Positions 15,869-24,533 of a DNA stretch of 64,000 nucleotides are shown piece by piece. The notes below the pieces were generated by a model. The model made no database searches. It was not told the origin of the DNA and was given only the letters and a program-made list of their open reading frames with translations. Within the stretch, counting starts at the first letter, position 1. Each line of letters begins with the position of its first letter. The position numbers and the translations under genes are program-made. The stretch is from Rhodococcus xishaensis. GTDB taxonomy: Bacteria > Actinomycetota > Actinomycetes > Mycobacteriales > Mycobacteriaceae. The stretch covers positions 186,001-250,000 of the forward strand of contig NZ_RKLO01000006.1 of assembly GCF_004011825.1 (NCBI RefSeq), read 5' to 3'.

Positions 15869-16297
15869 ATGAGTCACTGCGTCTTCTGTGCCATCATCGC
15901 GGGCCAGGCTGAGTCGAGCGTCGTGCACGACGATGCGCACACCATCGCCTTCATGGATATCCGTCCGTTTACCCGCGGGCACCTGCTCGTGGTGCCGAAG
16001 ACGCACGCGGCGAACTTGGCCGAGTTGGATGCCGCGGACGGCGGCCGCCTGTTCCAGGTGGGTCAGCGGATGGCCGCGGCGTTGCGGGGGAGTGCCGTCG
16101 CAGCGGAGGGAATCAACTTCTTCCTGGCCGATGGTGTGGTGGCCGGCCAAGAGGTCTTCCACGTGCATCTGCACGTGGTCCCGCGGAAGGCGGGTGACGG
16201 GTTCGGGCTGCGTGGTCGCCCGGCCTCGTCGTCGCGGCCGGCCCTCGACACCCTGGCCGGTTCGATCCGCGAACGGCTCGGTGCTCACCATGGATGA
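15869..16297 (+). CDS. HIT family hydrolase
   Basis: A 142-residue histidine-triad protein with HVHLHVVP (His98, 100, 102), GHLLVVPK, and a Cys4-Cys7 pair that with a histidine often binds zinc in this family. The likely reaction is hydrolysis of diadenosine polyphosphates or AMP-lysine type substrates. The last eight bases overlap the next gene, so the two are probably coexpressed. Confidence 0.9.
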   Translation: MSHCVFCAIIAGQAESSVVHDDAHTIAFMDIRPFTRGHLLVVPKTHAANLAELDAADGGRLFQVGQRMAAALRGSAVAAEGINFFLADGVVAGQEVFHVHLHVVPRKAGDGFGLRGRPASSSRPALDTLAGSIRERLGAHHG

Positions 16298-17306
16298 CGC
16301 AGCGCCGACATCACCGCGCCTGCATCGGCGGTTCCCGGAACTGGTCGAGTCGTTGCCGCACGTTCGTCTCGGCGATGTACCTACGCCGCTGCGCAAGCTC
16401 GAGGGACTGGGCACCCGAAACCGGGCCTGGCTCAAGGACGACAGCACGTTCGGATCTGGAGGCTGGGGCGGCAACAAGGTCCGTAAGCTCGAGTGGATCA
16501 TCCCGGATGTACTCGCCCACAAGTCCAAGCAGATCATCACCGTCGGCGGTATCGGTACCAACTGGGGCCTCGCGGCAGCCTTGTACGCCAAGCAGTTCGG
16601 TATCGAGACGGCGATCGCGCTGGTCGACCAGCCCGTGGACGACCATGTTCGCGCGCAGCTCGCGCGATTGCAGCGGTCCGGTGCGACGCTGCACTTCACC
16701 CATACCAAGCTGCGAACGGTCGCCGCTGCGCCGTACCTGATGTTGCGTCACGTCCGCGGCGGTAGGTTGCCGTACTACCTGCCGGCGGGCGGCTCCTCCC
16801 CGATTGGCGCGCTCGGATACGTCGAGGCGGGACTGGAGTTGGCCGCGCAGGTAGAGGCGGGGGAGATCCCGGAGCCGGCGTACGTCGTCGCCGCGGTCGG
16901 ATCCGGTGGGACCGTGGCGGGGCTGCTGCTGGGGCTGCGCCTGGCCGGTCTGCGCACGGGGGTCGTCGCGGTGGTCGTCAACGACACCTTGCCGCTCGGT
17001 CCGAAAGACCTTCGCGACCTAGCCCGTCGCACCGAGACCCTCCTGCGTCGTCGGGGCGCGAAGCTCGGAGACATCGACCTCGATTCGATGGAGCTCACCG
17101 TGACCCGCGACTACTTGGGCCCCGGATACGGGTACACCACCGCAGAGGGGCGGGCAGCTCAGCGTGTGGGTGAGGAGTTCGGAATCCCGCTCGACCCGGT
17201 CTACACCGCAAAGACCTTCGCCGGACTGCTCGAGGTCGAGGCGACGTCGCGGGGCGGCGACCGGCCCATCGTCATGCTCGACAGCTTCGGACCGCGAACG
17301 GATTGA
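16290..17306 (+). CDS. PLP-dependent D-cysteine desulfhydrase / ACC deaminase-like enzyme
   Basis: A 338-residue fold-type-II PLP enzyme. The cofactor lysine lies in GGNKVRKLEW (near residue 55), followed by VGGIGTNWGLAAALYAKQFG and the phosphate-binding GSGGTVAGLLLG. The family covers 1-aminocyclopropane-1-carboxylate deaminase and D-cysteine desulfhydrase; residues that separate these cannot be judged by eye, so either activity or another is possible. The ATG at 16290 overlaps the end of the HIT gene by eight bases. Confidence 0.82.
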   Translation: MDDAAPTSPRLHRRFPELVESLPHVRLGDVPTPLRKLEGLGTRNRAWLKDDSTFGSGGWGGNKVRKLEWIIPDVLAHKSKQIITVGGIGTNWGLAAALYAKQFGIETAIALVDQPVDDHVRAQLARLQRSGATLHFTHTKLRTVAAAPYLMLRHVRGGRLPYYLPAGGSSPIGALGYVEAGLELAAQVEAGEIPEPAYVVAAVGSGGTVAGLLLGLRLAGLRTGVVAVVVNDTLPLGPKDLRDLARRTETLLRRRGAKLGDIDLDSMELTVTRDYLGPGYGYTTAEGRAAQRVGEEFGIPLDPVYTAKTFAGLLEVEATSRGGDRPIVMLDSFGPRTD

Positions 17307-17324
17307 CCGCCCGTGCGATCCGAG

Positions 17325-17609
17325 TCAGCTCTTCCGGTCGGCGTGCCCCAAGTCACGGTCCGGGACGACGGTGTCCCGCACGAGCTTCTTGAGTGTCACG
17401 ATGTCCGGAAAACCGCCGTCGGCCTTCCGGTCCCAGATGACTGTGCCGTCGGCTGCGATCTGGAAGACGCCACCGGTCCCCGGGACGAGGGCCACCTCGC
17501 CGAGGTCGGTACCGAACGTGCTGAGCAGTTCCTGTGCCATCCATCCGGCGCGCAGTAGCCAGTTGCATTGCGTGCAGTAGGTGATGGTGACGCGAGCGGG
17601 GGAGGTCAT
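17325..17609 (-). CDS. SelT/SelW/SelH-like (Rdx) thioredoxin-fold protein
   Basis: A 94-residue protein with the redox motif YCTQCNWLLR near the N-terminus (Cys-X-X-Cys in place of Cys-X-X-Sec), then helices and a GGVFQIAADG beta segment. Rdx proteins are small thioredoxin-like oxidoreductases with unknown partners. It converges with the PLP enzyme gene (18 bases between ends) and is divergent from the lipase gene. Confidence 0.85.
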   Translation of the reverse strand: MTSPARVTITYCTQCNWLLRAGWMAQELLSTFGTDLGEVALVPGTGGVFQIAADGTVIWDRKADGGFPDIVTLKKLVRDTVVPDRDLGHADRKS

Positions 17610-17680
17610 GCCTCCAGGGTGTCAGATCTCTGCGATCGGTGCGCTCGGCGCGGCACATCAACTGCGGGCCCTCGGTGGGC

Positions 17681-17686
17681 TACTCT
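17681..17686 (+). promoter_or_regulatory. -10 box for the lipase gene
   Basis: TACTCT ends seven bases before the GTG at 17694, fitting a leaderless start. Confidence 0.45.
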
Positions 17687-17693
17687 CCGGCTC

Positions 17694-19043
17694 GTGCGCT
17701 TGTCGAACATCTCGAGGGCAGTGATGGCGTTAACGGCTCTAGCCCTCCTTTCAGCGGGCGCGGTCGCGACCCCCGGATCGGCGGTGGCCACTCCGGTGCC
17801 GGCGAGCGACGACGCCTTCTACCGTGCGCCGGACGGATTCGAGTCGACCGAGCCCGGCACGATCTTGCGGGAGCGGCCGGTGGAACTGGCGTCCTACGCC
17901 GAGCTACCGTTCAATGCACTGGCCTGGCAACTGCTCTACCGGACAACGGATCTCGCGGGCCGACCCATGGCGACAGTCACCACGGTGATCCTCCCGGAGG
18001 GCGCAGCCCCTCCCGCTGGGCGTCCGTTGCTGTCCTACCAGGTCGCCCAGGACAGCATCGATCCCGAGTGCGCTCCCTCGATCGCGATGCGGGCCGGGTC
18101 CGGCCCGGAAGGCTTCGTTACACAGGGCGAGATGACGTTCATCAGCCATGCGCTGCAACAGGGTTGGGCGGTCTCGGTTCCCGATCACGCGGGGCCCGCA
18201 GCCCGTATCGGTGCGCCCCGCGAGCCGGGATACGCAGCCCTGGATGGGGTCCGCGCCGCGGTGCAGTTCGACCCGCTCGGGCTCGCCGGATTGCAGACAC
18301 CGATCGGGCTGTGGGGCTACTCCGGCGGCGGCCTGGCGACCGGGTGGGCGGCGGAGGTGCAGCCGTCGTACGCGCCCGAGTTGAACATTCGTGGAATCGC
18401 GATGGGTTCGCCCCTTCCCGACCCGGTCGCATTGAACTCGTTGAGCGGAACCTTCTGGTCGGGACTGCAATTGATCGGTCTTGCGTCGGCACGAGAGGTC
18501 TATCCCGACGCTGCACGGGAGATCGACGCACATCTCACACCCGCGGGGCGCGAGGCCGTGAGCGCGATGGCCGATCAATGCCTCGCGCGCACCCTCGCGA
18601 CGAACGCCTTCCGCGACAACAGTCCCTACCTCACGGTTCCCTACGCTCAATTGATGCAGTTGCCGGTGGTCGCGGCGGCTGTGGACGAAACCAAATTGGG
18701 CGGCGCGTCCCCGTCGGCCCCGGTCTATCTCTACAGCGGCGTGAACGACGAGATCGTCCCGATCGCCACCGTGGATTACCTGGTCGATGCGTATTGCGCG
18801 GGCGGCACCCCGGTGACCTACCGCCGAGATGAGATGAGCTTGCACGCCAGCCTCATAGTCACCGGTGCTCCGGACGCACTCAACTGGCTCCGTGACAGGA
18901 TCGACGAAGTGCCGAGCGCGGCCGGTTGCGACGTCCAAACGGTGACGTCCACCCTGCAGGCTCCCGGAGCCGCCGAAACGTACGCGTCGACCAACCTCCG
19001 GCTCATCGAGATCCTGATGGGCGGGCCGATCGGGCCACGGTAG
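17694..19043 (+). CDS. Secreted lipase (LIP family)
   Basis: A 449-residue exported alpha/beta-hydrolase of the secretory lipase family. Residues 1-35 form a signal peptide (RLSNISRAVMALTALALL core, Ala-rich end). The catalytic serine is in GYSGGG near residue 210, the aspartate probably in YSGVNDEIVP and the histidine in SLHASL. It should hydrolyse acylglycerols or other esters outside the cell. The frame is open upstream, but the -10 box and the basic start of the signal peptide favour the GTG at 17694. Confidence 0.88.
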   Translation: MRLSNISRAVMALTALALLSAGAVATPGSAVATPVPASDDAFYRAPDGFESTEPGTILRERPVELASYAELPFNALAWQLLYRTTDLAGRPMATVTTVILPEGAAPPAGRPLLSYQVAQDSIDPECAPSIAMRAGSGPEGFVTQGEMTFISHALQQGWAVSVPDHAGPAARIGAPREPGYAALDGVRAAVQFDPLGLAGLQTPIGLWGYSGGGLATGWAAEVQPSYAPELNIRGIAMGSPLPDPVALNSLSGTFWSGLQLIGLASAREVYPDAAREIDAHLTPAGREAVSAMADQCLARTLATNAFRDNSPYLTVPYAQLMQLPVVAAAVDETKLGGASPSAPVYLYSGVNDEIVPIATVDYLVDAYCAGGTPVTYRRDEMSLHASLIVTGAPDALNWLRDRIDEVPSAAGCDVQTVTSTLQAPGAAETYASTNLRLIEILMGGPIGPR

Positions 19044-19102
19044 ATCGTTCCTCTCCCTCTGCCCGGCTCCCTCCGCCCGGCGCCGGTGCGGGTGCCGCGC
19101 GA

Positions 19103-20551
19103 TCAACCCACTGGTTGCGCGACGCGGTCCACTTTGTCTGTCTTCCCGCGCCCAGGCATAAGTGCCGACGCCACGGTCTGCAGGATCGCGACGGCGAGGA
19201 TGCCGAGGAAGACGAGGTGGATCGCACCGGAGAGCTCCGTCGGATCGGGTTCGACATTCTCGCCGACCCGCGAGTTCACGAGGGCGCCGAACACCGCAAC
19301 GCCGACCGAGCTGCCGATCGCGCGGGCGAACATGTTGGTCGAGGTGACCACCCCGCGATCGCCCCAGTCGACGCTCGACTGCGCCGCGATGAGCGTGGGC
19401 GCGGCGACCAGGCCCATGCCCAATCCGATGACGAAACAGAACGCACCGACCTGCCACACCTGCGAGCTGCCGGAAAGCAGCAGCAACAGAACGGACCCGG
19501 TGAGCGCCAGCGCGCTGCCGATGAGCGCAGTCGTCCTGAAGCCGACCCGCAGGTACACCCGACCCGCCAGCGACGCCGCGATCGGCCAGCCGATGGTGAG
19601 GAGGGCGAGGGCGAACCCTGCGACCAGAGCGCCCGTGCCGAGCACGCCCTGAACGAACGTCGGCACATACGACGTCAGCCCCAGAAGGATCGCGCCGACC
19701 GCCATCGACACCAGGCTGCTCGCCACCAAGATCCTGCGGGTGAGCATGTGGAGCGGCAGTATCGGGTCAGCGGCACGCCGTTCAACGAGCACGAATGCGA
19801 TCAGCGCGAGCGCGCCGACGACGAAGACGCCGATGCCGACCGGTGACACCCAGGCCCATGTTTGCCCGCCCTCGAGCAGGCCGAGGATCACCAGCGACGC
19901 GCCGGTCGTGAGGAGAACGGCGCCCAGGTAGTCGATGCGCTGCCGCCGCGCATGACGGTCTACCGCGTTCTCGGTGAAGTTGCGGATCAGCGTCCACGCC
20001 GCGATCGCGCACAATGGCAGGTTGATCAGGAAGATCCACCGCCACGAGAGATATTCGGAGAACAGGCCGCCGAGCGTCGGGCCCAGCACTGACGAGATGC
20101 CCCATACGCTGGCGATATAGCCCTGCACCCTGGCGCGTTCGGCCACGGTGTAGATGTCACCGGCGATCGTCAGGGCCATGGGCTGCACTGCGCCGGCTCC
20201 CAGGCCCTGCAGCGCCCGGAACATGATGAGCGCCGGCATGCTCCACGCGATGCCGCAAAGCAGTGAACCGGCCGCGAACAGCGCGATACCCAGCAGCATG
20301 ATCGGTTTGCGTCCGAAGATGTCGGCTAGCTTCCCGTAGATCGGTACGGACACGGCCTGGGCCAGCAGGTAGATCGAGAACAGCCACGGGAACTGGGCGA
20401 AGCCGCCGAGGTCGCCGACGATCGTGAGGACCGCGGTCGCGATGATCGTGCTGTCGAGCGCGACGAGTGACGTGCTGAGCATCAACGACAGCAGGATCGG
20501 GCCTCGCTCCGAGTTCAGGCCCACCGACTTCGTGCCGGTACCGATCGCCAT
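19103..20551 (-). CDS. MFS drug exporter, DHA2 (14-helix) type
   Basis: A 482-residue major facilitator protein with about 14 membrane helices. Motif A is GKLADIFGRKP, motif D1 LDSTIIATAV, and motif C-like GPTLGGLFSEYLSWRWIFLINLP, all typical of the EmrB/QacA branch. It would expel lipophilic compounds with proton exchange. The ATG at 20551 is preceded by GGGAG; the open frame extends to 20761 but crosses the promoter. A MarR/TetR-like operator candidate lies upstream. The same position near purC is taken by Rv0783c (emrB) in M. tuberculosis. Confidence 0.9.
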   Translation of the reverse strand: MAIGTGTKSVGLNSERGPILLSLMLSTSLVALDSTIIATAVLTIVGDLGGFAQFPWLFSIYLLAQAVSVPIYGKLADIFGRKPIMLLGIALFAAGSLLCGIAWSMPALIMFRALQGLGAGAVQPMALTIAGDIYTVAERARVQGYIASVWGISSVLGPTLGGLFSEYLSWRWIFLINLPLCAIAAWTLIRNFTENAVDRHARRQRIDYLGAVLLTTGASLVILGLLEGGQTWAWVSPVGIGVFVVGALALIAFVLVERRAADPILPLHMLTRRILVASSLVSMAVGAILLGLTSYVPTFVQGVLGTGALVAGFALALLTIGWPIAASLAGRVYLRVGFRTTALIGSALALTGSVLLLLLSGSSQVWQVGAFCFVIGLGMGLVAAPTLIAAQSSVDWGDRGVVTSTNMFARAIGSSVGVAVFGALVNSRVGENVEPDPTELSGAIHLVFLGILAVAILQTVASALMPGRGKTDKVDRVAQPVG

Positions 20552-20578
20552 AAATCTCCCGCCGGTCGATCGCAAAGT

Positions 20579-20589
20579 CCATAATATGG
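20579..20589. promoter_or_regulatory. Possible operator over the MFS -10 region
   Basis: CCATA-A-TATGG is a perfect 5+5 inverted repeat in an AT-rich stretch that is rare in this DNA. On the minus strand it contains TATTAT, a plausible -10 hexamer for the MFS gene, 28 bases before its ATG. A repressor bound here would block that promoter. Confidence 0.4.
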
Positions 20590-20749
20590 CTAACAATCTA
20601 TGCCAACACTCTGCGGGCCGAGATGTTCCCGGCCCATCACCGGGCCCCCGAAGAACAGCCCGACGCATCTGCGGTGTGGAGCCGCGACCGGCCGAGACGG
20701 TCACCGCACCCTCGCTCGTGGTGCCCCATGCGCTCATACGCGGGACCGA

Positions 20750-20755
20750 TAGGGT
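20750..20755 (+). promoter_or_regulatory. -10 box for purC
   Basis: TAGGGT ends six bases before the GTG at 20762, fitting a leaderless start. Confidence 0.5.
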
Positions 20756-20761
20756 GGCCAC

Positions 20762-21646
20762 GTGCGTCCTTCACTCGACTCCTACACCCATCTGACCGGC
20801 GGCAAGGTCCGCGATCTGTACACGATCGACGACGAGCACCTGCTGCTGGTCGCGAGTGACCGGATCTCGGCCTACGACCACGTGCTCTCCACCCCCATCC
20901 CGGACAAGGGTCGGGTGCTCACCGCGATGAGCGTGTTCTTCTTCGAGAAACTCGGCGGCAACAACCACCTCGCCGGAGATCCGCTGGACGAGCGCATCCC
21001 AGCCGAGGTCCTCGGTCGCGCGCTGGTGGTTCGCAAGTTGAAGATGGTCCCGGTCGAGTGCGTGGCCCGTGGTTACCTGACCGGCTCGGGTCTGCTGGAC
21101 TACCAGCGCACCGGCGCGGTCTGCGGCGTCGCGCTGCCTGAGGGCCTGACCGAAGCCAGCAAGCTGCCGGAGCCGATCTTCACGCCGGCCAGCAAGGCTG
21201 AGATCGGAGACCACGACGAGAACATCGACTTCCAGGCGGTCATCGACATCGTCGGTCAGGATCTCGCAGTGAAGCTGCGCGAGGACACTCTCGAGATCTA
21301 CACCCGGGCAGCCAACTTCGCCGAGGATCGTGGAATCATCCTCGCCGACACAAAATTCGAGTTCGGTCTCGACTCCGACGACAACCTGGTCCTCGCCGAC
21401 GAGGTTCTGACCCCGGATTCGTCACGCTACTGGCCGGCCGAGGGCTACGCGCCCGGCAAGGTGCAGCCGAGTTTCGACAAGCAGTTCGTCCGCAACTGGC
21501 TCACCGGGCCCGAATCCGGTTGGGATCGTTCGTCGGACACCCCGCCACCACCGTTGCCCAGGGAGATCATCGACGCGACCCGTACCCGATACATCGAGGC
21601 GTACGAGCGTATCTCGGGCCTGTCGTTCGAGGAGTGGGTGGGCTGA
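20762..21646 (+). CDS. purC: Phosphoribosylaminoimidazole-succinocarboxamide synthase
   Basis: A 294-residue SAICAR synthetase joining CAIR and aspartate with ATP. Motifs: [26 protein letters not shown] at the start, [13 protein letters not shown], and LADTKFEFG with [12 protein letters not shown] further on. Length is that of the actinobacterial enzyme. One base separates its stop from the ATG of the oligopeptidase gene, so both form an operon, as purC-ptrB in M. tuberculosis. Confidence 0.97.
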   Translation: MRPSLDSYTHLTGGKVRDLYTIDDEHLLLVASDRISAYDHVLSTPIPDKGRVLTAMSVFFFEKLGGNNHLAGDPLDERIPAEVLGRALVVRKLKMVPVECVARGYLTGSGLLDYQRTGAVCGVALPEGLTEASKLPEPIFTPASKAEIGDHDENIDFQAVIDIVGQDLAVKLREDTLEIYTRAANFAEDRGIILADTKFEFGLDSDDNLVLADEVLTPDSSRYWPAEGYAPGKVQPSFDKQFVRNWLTGPESGWDRSSDTPPPPLPREIIDATRTRYIEAYERISGLSFEEWVG

Positions 21647-21647
21647 C

Positions 21648-23801
21648 ATGACAATGCCCCTGATGCCAACTCCGCCTCCGGTCGCCAAGCGGGTGCCGTT
21701 CGAGCGCACCCATCACGGGGACACGTTCGTCGATCACTACGAGTGGCTGCGGGACAAGGAGAACCCCGAGGTCATCGAGTACCTCGAGGCGGAGAACGCT
21801 TACACCACGCAGCAACTCGAGCACCTGGAGCCGTTGCGCGAGAAGATCTTCCAAGAGATCAAGGCACGCACACAAGAAACGGACATGTCGGTGCCGACTC
21901 GGTTCGGCGACTGGTGGTACTACTCCCGCACGGTCGAGGGCAAGCAGTACGGCGTCCACTGCCGTTGCCCGATCGCGGCTCCCGACGACTGGACCCCACC
22001 GGAGCTGTCCGCGGACGTCGCCATCGAGGGCGAGCAGGTACTGCTCGACGGCAACGCGGAAGCCGAGGGGCACGAGTTCTTCGCGCTCGGTGCGTTCTCG
22101 GTAAGCCACGACGGGACGCTGCTCGCGTACTCGGTGGACGTGGTCGGCGACGAGCGGTACACGCTGCGTTTCAAGGATCTGGGCACCGGCGAACTGCTCG
22201 TCGACGAGATCTCCAACACCGCTCCCGGAGCGACGTGGGCAATCGATCACCGGCACGTCTTCTACCAGACGGTCGACGAGTCGTGGCGGCCGGACACGGT
22301 GTGGCGGCACAAGCTCGGGACCCCCCAGGACGAAGACTTCCGGGTATTCCACGAGCCCGACGAACGCTACTGGGTATCAATCGGATCGACCCGCAGCCAG
22401 AAGTACCTGATGATCTGGCTCGGATCGAAGGTGACGACGGAGGGCTGGATTCTCGAGTCGGCCGATCCCGAAGGCGAGTTCCGGGTGATCCTGCCGCGGC
22501 GCGAGGGTGTCGAGTACACCGCCGAGCACGTCGTGATCGGCGGTGAGGACCGGTTCCTCATCCTGCACAACGACGTCGTCGACGGCGAGAAGGCCGAGAA
22601 CTTCGTCCTGGCGCAGGCTCCGATCGCCGATGCAGGCGCGATGGAGATCCTGATCCCGCACAGGCACGATGTGCGACTCGAGGAGGTCGACACGTTCTCC
22701 GACCACGTCGTCCTCAGCTACCGGCGGGATGTGCTGACGCGGCTGGCGATCTGGCCGCTCACCGCGGACGGCTACGGCGAGCTGACCGAGATCGCGTTCG
22801 ACGAGGAACTGTTCTCGGTGGGGCTCGGGTCGAACCCCGAGTGGGAACAGCCCACGCTGCGCTTCGGCTACGGTTCGTTCATCACACCGTCGCGGGTCTA
22901 CGACTACCGACTGGCGACCGGCGACCTGCTACTGCGCAAGGCTCAGCCGGTGCTGGGCGACTTCGACCCCGCGGACTACGAGCAGCACCGTGCGTGGGCC
23001 ACTGCGGAGGACGGCACCCGCATTCCGCTGTCGGTGGTGCGGCGCAAGGGAATCGGCGCCCACCCAGCGCCCACCCTGCTGTATGGCTACGGTTCGTACG
23101 AGGCCAGCATGGATCCGGCGTTCTCGGTGGCGCGGCTGTCGCTGCTCGACCGGGGCATGGTGTTCGCGGTCGCGCACGTCCGCGGCGGCGGCGAGATGGG
23201 CCGGTACTGGTACGAGAACGGTAAGACCCTCACCAAGAAGAACACCTTTACCGACTTCGTGGCGTGTGCGCGGCATCTCATCGACGAGGGGCGGACGACG
23301 GCCGAGCAGTTGGTCGCCGACGGCGGCAGCGCGGGCGGACTGCTCATGGGGGCAGTCGCGAACCTCGCGCCAGAGTTGTTCGCGGGCATCCTTGCGAACG
23401 TGCCGTTCGTCGACCCGCTCACCTCGATCCTGGATCCGTCGCTGCCGCTGACGGTGATCGAGTGGGACGAGTGGGGCAACCCGCTGGAGGATCCGCAGGT
23501 GTACGAGTACATGCGGTCCTACAGCCCGTACGAGAACGTCGAGGCCAAGGACTACCCGGCGATCCTCGCGATCACGAGTATCAACGACACCCGGGTGTTG
23601 TACGTCGAACCGGCGAAATGGGTTGCGGCACTCCGTTCTACGAAGAAGGGTGACGAGCCGCTGCTGCTCAAGACCGAAATGAGCGCCGGCCACGGTGGCG
23701 TCAGCGGCCGCTACGAGAAGTGGAAGGAAGTGGCGTTCGAGTACGCCTGGGTACTCGACACAGCGGGTACGGTCCCGTCCGTCGCCGCCCGCGGCAACTG
23801 A
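21648..23801 (+). CDS. ptrB: Oligopeptidase B (S9A prolyl oligopeptidase family)
   Basis: A 717-residue serine peptidase. The N-terminal two thirds form a beta-propeller gate; the C-terminal hydrolase domain holds the triad: Ser near 561 in DGGSAGGLLMG, Asp near 646 in INDTRV and His near 682 in SAGHGG. The family cleaves small peptides after Arg or Lys. There is no signal peptide, so it is cytoplasmic. In M. tuberculosis the corresponding ptrB is annotated as two pieces next to purC; here it is intact. Confidence 0.93.
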   Translation: MTMPLMPTPPPVAKRVPFERTHHGDTFVDHYEWLRDKENPEVIEYLEAENAYTTQQLEHLEPLREKIFQEIKARTQETDMSVPTRFGDWWYYSRTVEGKQYGVHCRCPIAAPDDWTPPELSADVAIEGEQVLLDGNAEAEGHEFFALGAFSVSHDGTLLAYSVDVVGDERYTLRFKDLGTGELLVDEISNTAPGATWAIDHRHVFYQTVDESWRPDTVWRHKLGTPQDEDFRVFHEPDERYWVSIGSTRSQKYLMIWLGSKVTTEGWILESADPEGEFRVILPRREGVEYTAEHVVIGGEDRFLILHNDVVDGEKAENFVLAQAPIADAGAMEILIPHRHDVRLEEVDTFSDHVVLSYRRDVLTRLAIWPLTADGYGELTEIAFDEELFSVGLGSNPEWEQPTLRFGYGSFITPSRVYDYRLATGDLLLRKAQPVLGDFDPADYEQHRAWATAEDGTRIPLSVVRRKGIGAHPAPTLLYGYGSYEASMDPAFSVARLSLLDRGMVFAVAHVRGGGEMGRYWYENGKTLTKKNTFTDFVACARHLIDEGRTTAEQLVADGGSAGGLLMGAVANLAPELFAGILANVPFVDPLTSILDPSLPLTVIEWDEWGNPLEDPQVYEYMRSYSPYENVEAKDYPAILAITSINDTRVLYVEPAKWVAALRSTKKGDEPLLLKTEMSAGHGGVSGRYEKWKEVAFEYAWVLDTAGTVPSVAARGN

Positions 23802-23831
23802 TCCCGCGCCGCGCGAGTGCACTCGATGCAC

Positions 23832-24533
23832 TCAACGTGACGCCGCCGACCAGGTGTAACGAACCTGCGGGCGTCCGGTCCGACCGTACGTCGTCTCTCG
23901 GGTGAGTACGGAGTCGTCCGCGAGCTGTTCGAGGTACCGCCACGCGGTCACCCGCGAGACCCCGACGGCGGCCGCGACCTCGGCGGCCGTCAGCGGCCGG
24001 TCCGCGTCCCGCACACACGCACCGATCAGGTCCGCCGTTCGCGGGGCAATGCCTTTCGGCGCTGAGGCGCGCAGGTCGGCGGTGCGTAGCACGGCCATCG
24101 CACGATCGATGTCGCGCTGGCTCGCGGCCGTCCCGCCCTCTCGCAGCGCTGCGCGGAACTCCCGGTAGTGCCCGAGTTTGTCGCGCAGTGCCGCGAAGGT
24201 GAACGGCTTGAGAAGATAGAGCAGCACGCCGCGGGTGACAGCCGTCCGCACGACGTCGAGGTCGCGGGCCGACGTCACCGCGATGATGTCCGGGCTGGGC
24301 CGAAGGCTGCTGAGCGCGCTCGCGAGGTCGAGTCCGCTCGCGTCCGGCAGGCCGATGTCGAGCAGGACCAGGCCGATCGGGTCGCCGGACGCGGCCGCAT
24401 CGGCAACCGCCCGCATCGCGGCGGTGGCGGTATGTGCGACGCTGTGAACCGAGAAACCTTCGATGCGTCCGACATACGAGCGATGTGCCTCGGCGATCAA
24501 CGGTTCGTCCTCGACGATGAGAACACGGATCAT
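23832..24533 (-). CDS. CitB/DpiA-type response regulator
   Basis: A 233-residue regulator: receiver domain with Asp59 (LVLLDIGLPDASG) and a lysine in LLKPFTF, and a C-terminal helix-turn-helix (TAAEVAAAVGVSRVTAWRYLEQL) of the CitB class. It should bind near the divergent dicarboxylate transporter gene. Its start codon overlaps the kinase stop by four bases (ATGA), giving strict operon coupling. Confidence 0.92.
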   Translation of the reverse strand: MIRVLIVEDEPLIAEAHRSYVGRIEGFSVHSVAHTATAAMRAVADAAASGDPIGLVLLDIGLPDASGLDLASALSSLRPSPDIIAVTSARDLDVVRTAVTRGVLLYLLKPFTFAALRDKLGHYREFRAALREGGTAASQRDIDRAMAVLRTADLRASAPKGIAPRTADLIGACVRDADRPLTAAEVAAAVGVSRVTAWRYLEQLADDSVLTRETTYGRTGRPQVRYTWSAASR

